A DNA stretch of 5,462 bases from an uncultured Bacillota bacterium (GTDB lineage: Bacteria; Bacillota; Clostridia; Christensenellales; UBA1242): contig CAMEKL010000034.1 in the NCBI GenBank assembly GCA_945921365.1, positions 1 through 5,462 on the forward strand, written 5' to 3'. A program made the translations under genes and the position numbers. Positions 1-5,462 of the stretch are shown in pieces. Position 1 is the first letter of the stretch. The number at the start of each line of letters is the position of its first letter. The notes beneath the pieces were generated by a model, which made no database searches, had not been told where the DNA came from, and worked only from the letters and a program-made list of their open reading frames with translations.

Positions 1-157
1 AAGCATGCCCACACCATTCGGCGTCTGCATAAATTCTATCTCTTGTTACTCCTGGCATATCATCAACAATTGAAATTCGTTTTCCGCAAATTTTATTAAA
101 AAATGTGCTTTTGCCAGTGTTTGGTCTTCCAACGATTGCTACTAATGGTTTTTTCAT
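1..157 (-). CDS. der: Ribosome biogenesis GTPase Der (EngA), N-terminal fragment
   Basis: This is the first 52 codons of Der, the double-GTPase protein that binds the 50S subunit and is needed for its maturation in the cytoplasm. The start reads [10 protein letters not shown], and the first G domain shows the P-loop GRPNTGKS at residues 10-17 and the switch I segment PGVTRD at 35-40, the usual Der signature. The second GTPase domain and the KH-like C-terminus lie beyond the left edge. The ATG at 157 gives the family's normal N-terminus. An in-frame ATG at 181 would add eight residues but lies upstream of the predicted -10 box, so I prefer 157. No Shine-Dalgarno sequence precedes either start. 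The gene follows the feoB remnant on the same strand after 53 bp and appears to have its own promoter. The family call is secure; only the exact start is open. Confidence 0.93.
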   Translation of the reverse strand, partial: MKKPLVAIVGRPNTGKSTFFNKICGKRISIVDDMPGVTRDRIYADAEWCGHA

Positions 158-164
158 ACTTTTT

Positions 165-193
165 ATATTAGCATATTTCATTTAAAAATTCAA
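165..193 (-). promoter_or_regulatory. Predicted der promoter, extended -10, leaderless geometry
   Basis: On the minus strand a -35 box TTGAAT (193-188) is followed after exactly 17 bp by TAATAT (170-165). The spacer ends in TGC, giving an extended -10 (TGCTAATAT). Only seven bases separate the -10 from the der ATG at 157, so a normal start point would fall on or within a base or two of the start codon. This is a sequence-match prediction in AT-rich DNA, strengthened by the spacing and the TGn element. Confidence 0.6.
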
Positions 194-210
194 CTATAAT
201 GGAAATAAAA

Positions 211-1242
211 TTATTTACATTTTCCACAAACATCACAATTTGAACAAGTTTTGCCAGTTTTTATTTTTTTTATCACATTAAAAGCACAAAAACCAACTAT
301 CAAAAGCGAAACAAAAATGGCAATACAAACAACAAAATTTAAACTTTCAAAAAGAATTGCTAATCTATAAACTGCAAAAGATGCAGTATATGCAACCAGC
401 AGATGAATTAAGATTGCAATAGACGTCCACTTCCTGCCGATTTCTTTTCTGAAAACAGAAATTGTTGAAAGGCAAGGAGAATAAAGAAGGCAGAAAACCA
501 TAAAAGAAAGTGCGCTTGCATTTGTGAAACTCACAACCGAACTAGCAATGGTAAGTGAAGACATAATCTGTTTGTTTGCCCCGCCACTTTCCATATCTAT
601 TCCATTAAACATTGCAATTGATGATACAATCACTTCCTTTGCAATGAGTCCGGCAAGAAGAGCAGACACAGCACCCCAAGTTCCAAATCCAAGCGGAGAA
701 AAAACAGGTGCAAAAATTCCACCAAGAGTTTCCAAAACACAAACACCTCCACTTGTTTTAACAAATTTAAAATCAAATGTGAAACTTTGCAGAATCCAAA
801 TTATAACATTGATTGAAATTAAAAGCGAACCAACTCTCACGAGAAAAGATTTTGTATTTTGCCAAATAACAATAAAAATTCTTTTTAAAGACGGAAACCG
901 ATATTTTGGAAATTCTAAAATAAAAGATTGCTCTTTACTTTTCAATTTTGTTTTCTCTAAAAGAAAACTAACAAGAAGTGCAACACACACACCAAGAATA
1001 TAGAGAAAAAACACAACAATCGGATTTGTTTTGCCAAAAAACGCTCCACCAACAACCGCATATATTGGAAGCTTTGCTGAGCAACTCATATATGGGGTTA
1101 GAAGTGCAGTTTTTATCTTAGCATTTTTGTCTTCCATATTTCTTGCAGTTAGCGCAGCAGTTGTTCCACAACCAAATGCCATTAAAAGTGTGTAGAAACT
1201 TTTTCCAGAAAGTCCAACCTTTGCAAAAGCATCTTCAAACAA
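211..1242 (-). CDS. feoB: FeoB C-terminal half (membrane permease part), separated from its N-terminal half by a frame break
   Basis: This encodes the membrane part of the ferrous iron transporter FeoB from just after the EDSGY motif to the C-terminus. Family-like homology continues in this frame up to 1278 (IEDSGYLSRIAF), before the TTG at 1242, which is the only plausible in-frame start and has no ribosome binding site. Visible landmarks are VGLSGKS, the gate region around AFGCGTTAALTAR, TPYMSCSAKLPIYA, GLIAKEVIVSSIA and LLYSPCLST, with about seven hydrophobic segments. The protein ends in a Cys-rich tail, CSNCDVCGKC, where four cysteines are spaced CxxCxxCxxC. The N-terminal GTPase half lies immediately upstream in another frame, and about 21 residues of the family are absent between them. 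The sequence is otherwise well preserved with no further stops. It is probably half of a recently broken gene, or of an intact gene affected by an assembly error. Independent function is doubtful. Confidence 0.88.
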   Translation of the reverse strand: MFEDAFAKVGLSGKSFYTLLMAFGCGTTAALTARNMEDKNAKIKTALLTPYMSCSAKLPIYAVVGGAFFGKTNPIVVFFLYILGVCVALLVSFLLEKTKLKSKEQSFILEFPKYRFPSLKRIFIVIWQNTKSFLVRVGSLLISINVIIWILQSFTFDFKFVKTSGGVCVLETLGGIFAPVFSPLGFGTWGAVSALLAGLIAKEVIVSSIAMFNGIDMESGGANKQIMSSLTIASSVVSFTNASALSFMVFCLLYSPCLSTISVFRKEIGRKWTSIAILIHLLVAYTASFAVYRLAILFESLNFVVCIAIFVSLLIVGFCAFNVIKKIKTGKTCSNCDVCGKCK

Positions 1243-1275
1243 AAAAGCAATGCGTGAAAGATATCCGCTATCTTC

Positions 1276-1290
1276 AATTATTGAATAATT
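1276..1290. repeat. 15-bp perfect inverted repeat at the feoB break point
   Basis: AATTATT-G-AATAATT has 7-bp arms around a single central base. On the minus strand it spans the last codons of the N-terminal feoB frame (ATT ATT CAA) and its TAA stop, and runs directly into ATT GAA GAT, which begins the conserved IEDSGY segment in the other frame. In intact FeoB proteins about 21 residues separate these two points; here only two bases do. The repeat therefore marks the junction of an apparent deletion. Whether it caused, resulted from, or merely coincides with the event cannot be told here. Confidence 0.7.
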
Positions 1291-2264
1291 CCAACTTCAA
1301 ATAAATCTATAATCCAAGGCACGCTTACAAAACTTTTTAGAAAAGAAACTAAACTTGCACCAACAACATCTTGAACAAAAGTTCTAACTAAACCAGATAA
1401 CCAAGCCCCAAAAGAAAAAAATGTTAAATAAAAAATTAAAAAAATAATTATAAAAAAAATTGGAATGCAAAAATATTTATTTAATAAAATATTGTCTATT
1501 TTTGATTTGCCATATATTTCATTATTTTTTTCGCTAAATAATTCTTTTAAAAATTCCTGTCTTAAATTAACTATTTTTTCTAAATTTGTATAATTTATTT
1601 TTTTATCAATTATTTTTTCATTTATTTTTGTATATTTTTTTAGAAACAGTTTATCTCCTTCAACTGCCCTAGTATACGCATATTGTGCATTGTTTGAATT
1701 AAGATTTTCGTCAATTGTTTTATTTAATTCTAAATTATATAATTTTTTTATTTTTTCAGTATAATTAAATTTTATTTTTTTAAATTTTTTATTTAATTCC
1801 TCTGTAAATTTTATAACATCACTTTTGCTGCTTGCATTTCCAATAAAAAAAGAAACATTTAATTTATTTAATATATTTTCAATTTTATTTATTTTTTCTT
1901 TTTTTTCATTTTTTTTCATTGTGTTAACAAAGAGGATAACTTCTTTATTCGCTTCCATGAGTTGAAGAGTTAAATATAAGTTTCTTTGCAAATTGTTAAT
2001 ATCGCAAATGTTGATAATTTTGCAATTGTTTTCGTAAATATAATCTGCTGCAACTTCTTCCTCAAAACTAAGAGGCGTGAGAGAATAAAGCCCTGGAAGG
2101 TCAACAATCAAAACTTCTTTTCCATTTTTTATTTTACAGATTTTTTCTTTTTCACTAACTGTAACTCCATGCCAATTCCCAACGTGCTCATTAGATTTTG
2201 TTAATGAGTTAAAAAGTGTTGTTTTTCCAGTGTTAGGATTTCCAACTAAAAGATATTTTTCCAT
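1278..2264 (-). CDS. feoB: FeoB N-terminal half (GTPase domain plus first membrane segments), truncated by an out-of-frame deletion
   Basis: This is the N-terminal 328 residues of the ferrous iron transporter FeoB, whose cytoplasmic G domain drives or gates Fe2+ uptake across the inner membrane. From the ATG at 2264 the P-loop GNPNTGKT is at residues 8-15, the G2 region HVGNWHGVTV at 27-36, and G3 DLPG at 55-58. The G4 position reads NTMK (114-117) instead of NxxD. A very Lys/Asn/Ile-rich helical region follows, then the first membrane helix around residues 267-284 after KIDNILLNKY. The frame ends at TAA (1280-1278) just after VGIIQ, where the family normally continues into another helix. A longer ATG start at 2297 is rejected because the 2264 start gives the normal MEKYLLVGN terminus and overlaps the feoA stop by one base (TGATG), suggesting translational coupling; GGTGGAG lies just upstream. 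As written, this half could not form a complete transporter alone. Confidence 0.88.
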   Translation of the reverse strand: MEKYLLVGNPNTGKTTLFNSLTKSNEHVGNWHGVTVSEKEKICKIKNGKEVLIVDLPGLYSLTPLSFEEEVAADYIYENNCKIINICDINNLQRNLYLTLQLMEANKEVILFVNTMKKNEKKEKINKIENILNKLNVSFFIGNASSKSDVIKFTEELNKKFKKIKFNYTEKIKKLYNLELNKTIDENLNSNNAQYAYTRAVEGDKLFLKKYTKINEKIIDKKINYTNLEKIVNLRQEFLKELFSEKNNEIYGKSKIDNILLNKYFCIPIFFIIIFLIFYLTFFSFGAWLSGLVRTFVQDVVGASLVSFLKSFVSVPWIIDLFEVGIIQ

Positions 2265-2491
2265 CACTCCACCATAACCATACTTGCAACTGAGCATCTG
2301 AGAGAAATTAGATATGAACCTATTTCAACAAGAATTGTATTTCCAATTAAAGATTTTCTTATCACCTTAACACTTTCCCCACAAAAAAATCCAAGCTCTA
2401 AAAGCCTTCTTTTAAGTTGAAAGTTTGTTTCTTTTATTTTAAAAATTTTATATTCCTTATTTAAACAAATCGTGCACAAATTTTTTTCCAT
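2264..2491 (-). CDS. feoA: FeoA family protein (SH3-like, ferrous iron transport accessory)
   Basis: This is a 75-residue cytoplasmic protein of the FeoA family, a small SH3-like beta-barrel that partners FeoB. The family pattern is clear: LKRRLLELGFFCGESVKVIRKS (about residues 26-47) followed by a beta-rich end with YLISLRCS, matching the usual LRRRLLELG...G..V and ...YRLSLRRSEA. The length is normal for the family. It has four cysteines (6, 9, 37, 66), including an N-terminal CTIC, more than I expect in FeoA. The stop TGA overlaps the feoB ATG by one base, so the two are almost certainly co-transcribed and coupled. The ribosome binding site is weak (AAAG about seven bases before the ATG). 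The gene diverges from nrdR across 99 bp. A TATAAA at 2520-2515 could be its -10, but I see no good -35 at the right distance and no recognisable Fur box. Confidence 0.88.
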   Translation of the reverse strand: MEKNLCTICLNKEYKIFKIKETNFQLKRRLLELGFFCGESVKVIRKSLIGNTILVEIGSYLISLRCSVASMVMVE

Positions 2492-2543
2492 AATATATCT
2501 TTATGCTTCTTAATTTTATAAAATGAAAAAGTTTAAATAAAGT

Positions 2544-2584
2544 TTTTCAAAAATTTATTTTTATGATATACTTTTATTTAGGAG
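2544..2584 (+). promoter_or_regulatory. Predicted nrdR promoter and ribosome binding site
   Basis: On the plus strand TTTTCA (2544-2549) is followed after 17 bp by TATACT (2567-2572), which is preceded by TGA, making an extended -10 (TGATATACT). Transcription would begin near 2579, giving a leader of only about a dozen bases. That leader consists of the Shine-Dalgarno AGGAG (2580-2584), six bases upstream of the ATG at 2591. The ribosome binding site is firm; the promoter is a good sequence match only. I see no NrdR box here. Confidence 0.62.
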
Positions 2585-2590
2585 TTAGAA

Positions 2591-3034
2591 ATGAAATGTA
2601 TTTACTGTGGGTTTGAAGATTCAAAAGTGATTGATTCGCGTTCAACGGAAGAAGTTAATTCAATTAGAAGAAGAAGGGAATGTTTGAGATGCGGCAAAAG
2701 ATTTACAACATATGAAACAGTTGAAACTGCACCTCTCTTGGTTGTTAAGATGGATAAGAGTAGGCAACCTTTTGACATAACAAAAATTAAAAATGGAATT
2801 ATAAAAGCTTGCGAAAAAAGACCAATTGGAATTGATCAAATAAACAATATTGTTTCTGAAATCGAAAAGGAAATCAATGTTAATATGCCACAAGAAATTT
2901 CTTCCAAAAAAATTGGAGAAATGGTTATGGAAAAATTAAAAAAGATAGACGATATCGCATACATTCGTTATGCTTGCGTCTACCTTAATTTTGAAGATAT
3001 GTCTAAACTTATGAATTTTTTAAAAAATATTTAA
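2591..3034 (+). CDS. nrdR: Transcriptional repressor NrdR
   Basis: NrdR is a zinc- and nucleotide-binding repressor of ribonucleotide reductase operons. The 147-residue product is close to the family's usual 150-160. The N-terminal zinc ribbon has Cys3, Cys6, Cys31 and Cys34 (MKCIYCGFED and CLRCGKRF), with the typical VIDSR and IRRRREC segments between them. An ATP-cone domain follows at about 49-139 (VVKMDKSRQPFDITKIKNGI, then the IGEMVMEKLKKIDDIAYIRY region). The late family motif usually reading VYRxF is VYLNFED here, a minor departure. The start is set by AGGAG six bases upstream of the ATG. The gene stands alone on the plus strand, divergent from feoA and convergent with comM, and its TAA overlaps the comM stop codon. 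No ribonucleotide reductase gene is in the window, so its targets must lie elsewhere. Confidence 0.96.
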   Translation: MKCIYCGFEDSKVIDSRSTEEVNSIRRRRECLRCGKRFTTYETVETAPLLVVKMDKSRQPFDITKIKNGIIKACEKRPIGIDQINNIVSEIEKEINVNMPQEISSKKIGEMVMEKLKKIDDIAYIRYACVYLNFEDMSKLMNFLKNI

Positions 3035-4566
3035 TAGCTCCAATATTTTTTATCAAGCGTTCTATAACTAATAGCCTCTGCAATATGCTCTGGCTTTATT
3101 TTTTCACTTGCTTCTAAGTCTGCAATTGTTCTTGCAACTTTCAGAATTCTGTTATATGCCCTCGCACTCAAATTAAGTTTTTCAAAAGCAACTTTTAAAA
3201 GATTTTCGCATTCTTCATCTAAATGGCAAAAAGCATTACACTCCTTTGTTGACATGTGCGCGTTGCAAAACTGCCCTGCACCATTAAATCTTTCAAGTTG
3301 AATTTTTCTTGCCTTATTAACTCTCTCTTTGATTGATGCAGATGTTTCTTCATTTGAAACTTTATCTATTAAATCACCATAAGAGATATTGTCAACTTCA
3401 ATATGTAAATCAATTCTATCCATAAGAGGACCAGAAAGTTTTGAGAGATATTTTCTAATTTGTTGTGGAGTGCATTTACATTCTTTTGTTTGTGAACCAA
3501 AGTTTCCACATGGGCAAGGGTTCATACTGGCAATAAGAATGAACTGTGCTGGATAAATGGCGGTTTGCATTGCTCTTGCAATTGTGATTTTCCCATCTTC
3601 AAGCGGTTGGCGGAGTGCTTCAAGAGTTGAACGTTGATATTCTGGCATTTCATCTAAAAACAGCACTCCATTATGTGCCAAACTTATCTCTCCTGGCTTT
3701 GAATTTTTTCCGCCACCAGTTAAACTAACAAGCGTTGCAGTGTGGTGTGGACTTCTGAAAGGACGGCTTTTGATAATTCCATCTTCCCCAAGTTCGCCAC
3801 AAACGCTGTGAATTTTTGTTGTTTCAAGTGCTTCCTCAAAAGTCATATCTGGCAAAATTGAGGAAAAACACTTTGCAAGCATTGTTTTTCCGCTTCCAGG
3901 TGGCCCAATCATAATAACATTATGACCGCCCGCTGCTGCAATTTCAAGTGCACGTTTTGCAGCTCTTTGACCTTTAACTAAGCAAAAATCCATTTGATAT
4001 TTCTTGTTCTCGCTTGCACTTTCAAAGCTTTCAATTCTAACTGGAGAGTAATTATCTTTGTGCAAGCAAAAATCACAAACTTCTTTAAGAGATGAAAGAG
4101 CATAAACGCTTATTCCTTCAATATATTTTGCCTCTTCCCTGTTTGCATATGGAACAACTGCTTTTTTATATCCCATCTTTCTTGCCGTTATTAAAATTGG
4201 AAGAACTCCATTAACTTTTCTTATGCTCCCATCAAGTGAAAGTTCTCCAATAAAAATTGTGTCATCTTTCTTTGAAATATCAAGTTCGCCATTAGCAAAT
4301 AATATTCCCATTGCAATTGAAAGATCAAAAAGCGGACCCTCTTTTTTCTTATCTGCCGGCGCAAGATTAACAACAATTCGATTTGTTGGAAAATGAAATC
4401 CACTGTTTTTAATTGCAGATTTAACACGTTCCTTGCTTTCCTTGATTGCTGTATCTCCAAGTCCAACAATTTCAAGACCAGGAAGGCCAGCAGTTATATC
4501 AATTTCTGCCGTAACCAAAAAGCCATCAATTCCATTAAGCCCAAAGCTTAAAACTTTTGCAAGCAT
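3031..4566 (-). CDS. comM: YifB/ComM family AAA+ ATPase (Mg chelatase-like)
   Basis: This is a 511-residue member of the YifB/ComM family. Members of known function (ComM) form hexameric helicase-like rings that promote branch migration when transformed DNA is integrated; the role in this organism is inferred. Domain order is the N-terminal ChlI/Lon-C-like domain (about 1-170, with LPGLEIVGLGD and NLAPADKKKEGPLFDL), the AAA+ Mg-chelatase domain with Walker A GPPGSGKT at 221-228 and Walker B VLFLDE at 301-306, the Cys-rich CPCGNFGSQTKECKC at 351-365, then GPLMDRIDLHIEV at 379-391 and the C-terminal helical lid domain (LNLSARAYNRILKVARTIAD). Length is typical and nothing is missing. I choose the ATG at 4566 (MLAKVLSFGLNGIDG, the family's usual start) over a GTG at 4572, because AGAGGTG overlaps that GTG and fits as the Shine-Dalgarno for the ATG. 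It has its own predicted promoter downstream of the protease gene. Confidence 0.95.
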   Translation of the reverse strand: MLAKVLSFGLNGIDGFLVTAEIDITAGLPGLEIVGLGDTAIKESKERVKSAIKNSGFHFPTNRIVVNLAPADKKKEGPLFDLSIAMGILFANGELDISKKDDTIFIGELSLDGSIRKVNGVLPILITARKMGYKKAVVPYANREEAKYIEGISVYALSSLKEVCDFCLHKDNYSPVRIESFESASENKKYQMDFCLVKGQRAAKRALEIAAAGGHNVIMIGPPGSGKTMLAKCFSSILPDMTFEEALETTKIHSVCGELGEDGIIKSRPFRSPHHTATLVSLTGGGKNSKPGEISLAHNGVLFLDEMPEYQRSTLEALRQPLEDGKITIARAMQTAIYPAQFILIASMNPCPCGNFGSQTKECKCTPQQIRKYLSKLSGPLMDRIDLHIEVDNISYGDLIDKVSNEETSASIKERVNKARKIQLERFNGAGQFCNAHMSTKECNAFCHLDEECENLLKVAFEKLNLSARAYNRILKVARTIADLEASEKIKPEHIAEAISYRTLDKKYWSY

Positions 4567-4569
4567 ATT

Positions 4570-4611
4570 CACCTCTAAGTTAGATTATATTTACTTGCAA
4601 TAAATTTTCAA
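4570..4611 (-). promoter_or_regulatory. Predicted comM promoter and ribosome binding site
   Basis: On the minus strand TTGAAA (4611-4606) is followed after 16 bp by a consensus TATAAT (4589-4584). The start point should fall near 4577, leaving a leader of about ten bases that is essentially the Shine-Dalgarno AGAGGTG (4576-4570) before the ATG at 4566. The promoter lies entirely in the 55-bp gap after the protease stop codon, so comM can be transcribed independently, with or without read-through. The -35 lies in a small palindrome, ATTTTCAAAAT (4604-4614). Confidence 0.7.
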
Positions 4612-4621
4612 AATGTTTTAT

Positions 4622-5462
4622 CTATTCTCTTTCTGAAAGAACTAAACTTGTTTTACTTTCAATTCCGTTTCTAAGATACGTTATTTCAACAGTGTCGCCA
4701 ACATTAAAATTATAAACAGATGCTCGAAGATCCAACATTGTGTCTGTTTGAATGTTGTTTATCTTTGTTATTATATCTCCTTCATTAAGCCCACTTTTGC
4801 TTGCTGGACCGTTAGAATCAAGATTTAAAATGTAAACACCATCTGTTTCAAGTGTTCTGTTATAGAAGTTAGCAATAGTTGCATCAAATCCGAACAAACC
4901 AAGATATGGAGTTTTATAACTGCCACTTTTTAAGATTTGATTTATAACAGGAACGGCAACCTCAATTGGAATTGCAAAGCCAAGCCCTTCAGCATCTGTA
5001 ACTTTAAGCGTGTTAATTCCAATAACTTCTCCGCTTGCGTTTATGAGTGGTCCACCACTATTGCCGGGATTTATGCTTGAATCATGTTGAATTAAGTTTT
5101 GAAGATAACTAACTGTTCCATCATCATTTTCAACTTCAATTGTTCTGTCCAATGCTGAAATTATCCCTTTTGTTGTTGTGTGTTTAAATTGTAAAGTTAG
5201 TGGTGTTCCAATTGCAATAACATCTTCGCCCGCTTTAACATTCGTTGAATCTCCAAGAGCTAGGTATGGAATTTGTGCTTCTGTTTTGATTATTGCCAAA
5301 TCCATTGCCTTATCTTCCCAAACCAAATTTGCTTTTGCAGTTGTTTTGTTAGCAAGATAAATAATAATAGCTTTTGCACCATTAACAACATGGCTGTTTG
5401 TTAAAATATATCCCTCTGGAGCAATGCATACACCACTTCCAACGCTTTCAGCATTGGAATAC
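4622..5462 (-). CDS. HtrA/DegP-like trypsin-type serine protease with C-terminal PDZ domain, 5'-truncated by the window edge
   Basis: The visible 279 residues are the catalytic and PDZ parts of an S1C-family (HtrA/DegP/DegS-like) protease, which degrades or refolds damaged proteins at the cell envelope. The frame runs open to the right edge. The triad is visible: His in TNSHVV (residue 24 of the fragment, codon 5392-5390), Asp in KAMDLAII (54, codon 5302-5300), and Ser in NPGNSGGPL (135, codon 5059-5057). GLGFAIPIEVAVPVINQIL closes the protease domain at about 159-177. A single PDZ domain follows at about 186-276, with GVYILNLDSNGPASKSGL and EGDIITKINN. It ends in TAG at 4624-4622. In low-GC Gram-positives such proteins usually have an N-terminal membrane anchor; that part lies outside the window. 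The comM gene follows 55 bp downstream with its own promoter. The specific paralogue (htrA, htrB, degS-like) cannot be assigned. Confidence 0.94.
   Translation of the reverse strand, partial: YSNAESVGSGVCIAPEGYILTNSHVVNGAKAIIIYLANKTTAKANLVWEDKAMDLAIIKTEAQIPYLALGDSTNVKAGEDVIAIGTPLTLQFKHTTTKGIISALDRTIEVENDDGTVSYLQNLIQHDSSINPGNSGGPLINASGEVIGINTLKVTDAEGLGFAIPIEVAVPVINQILKSGSYKTPYLGLFGFDATIANFYNRTLETDGVYILNLDSNGPASKSGLNEGDIITKINNIQTDTMLDLRASVYNFNVGDTVEITYLRNGIESKTSLVLSERE

Noticed and set aside
158..210. Intrinsic terminator after feoB
   Set aside because: No GC-containing stem followed by a U-tract is present; the region is better explained as the der promoter.
524..1003. 159-codon open frame on the plus strand opposite feoB
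   Set aside because: It lies wholly antisense to well-conserved FeoB membrane sequence, has no ribosome binding site, and its product resembles no family. The same reasoning excludes plus-strand frames at 1986-2204 and 5178-5360.
1276..1300. Programmed -1 frameshift joining the two feoB halves
   Set aside because: The overlap window between the TGA in one frame and the TAA in the other is short and has no slippery heptamer. A frameshift would also still leave about 21 conserved residues missing.
2264..2266. Mycoplasma-type code with TGA read as tryptophan
   Set aside because: TGA ends feoA exactly where the family ends, and tryptophans at conserved positions (for example NWHG in FeoB) use TGG.
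2492..2590. Fur box or iron-responsive operator in front of feoA
   Set aside because: Nothing in this 99-bp divergent region resembles the GATAATGATAATCATTATC-type palindrome; the A/T runs there are not specific enough to name an operator.
2660..2893. 77-codon minus-strand frame inside nrdR
   Set aside because: It is antisense to the conserved NrdR zinc-ribbon and ATP-cone coding region; a shadow frame.
4221..4475. 84-codon minus-strand frame inside comM
   Set aside because: It is an alternate frame on the same strand over the conserved N-terminal ComM domain; its translation is low-complexity and unlike any family.
4567..4621. Intrinsic terminator after the htrA-like gene
   Set aside because: The only inverted repeat is the A/T-only ATTTTCAAAAT, too weak for a terminator stem and overlapping the predicted comM -35 box.

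Overview
The window is an ordinary AT-rich bacterial chromosome segment, roughly one third G+C by eye, with tightly packed genes. The gene content (FeoA/FeoB, NrdR, ComM/YifB, an HtrA-type protease, Der), AGGAG-like ribosome binding sites and lysine/asparagine/isoleucine-rich proteins suggest a low-GC Bacillota, perhaps an uncultured clostridial or gut lineage. That placement is inference; no rRNA or other marker is present. The code looks standard: feoA ends in TGA exactly where FeoA proteins end, and tryptophan is written TGG.

Layout from left to right: the first 52 codons of der (minus strand, running off the left edge); feoB on the minus strand, broken into two reading frames; feoA (minus), overlapping feoB by one base; a 99-bp divergent intergenic region; nrdR (plus); comM/yifB (minus), convergent with nrdR so that the two stop codons overlap in TTAA at 3031-3034; and an htrA/degP-type serine protease (minus) whose 5' end runs off the right edge. 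No stretch over 300 bases lacks a gene. I see no tRNA, rRNA, CRISPR array, insertion sequence or convincing intrinsic terminator.

FeoA and FeoB form a ferrous-iron uptake pair, and der follows on the same strand behind its own predicted promoter. NrdR is the zinc-ribbon/ATP-cone repressor of ribonucleotide reductase genes, although none of those genes lie here. ComM is an AAA+ helicase-like protein linked to DNA uptake and recombination. The HtrA-like protein is an envelope quality-control protease. Apart from the Feo pair, these are housekeeping genes that happen to be adjacent.

The one clear anomaly is feoB. Aligned from memory to the family, about 21 residues (a membrane-helix region just before the EDSGY motif) are missing and the frame changes at the same point. 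This fits a deletion of about 61 bp, and a perfect 15-bp inverted repeat sits at the join. The GTPase domain also has a degenerate G4 motif. The der promoter is placed so that its transcript may be leaderless. I did not find a novel multi-gene system here.
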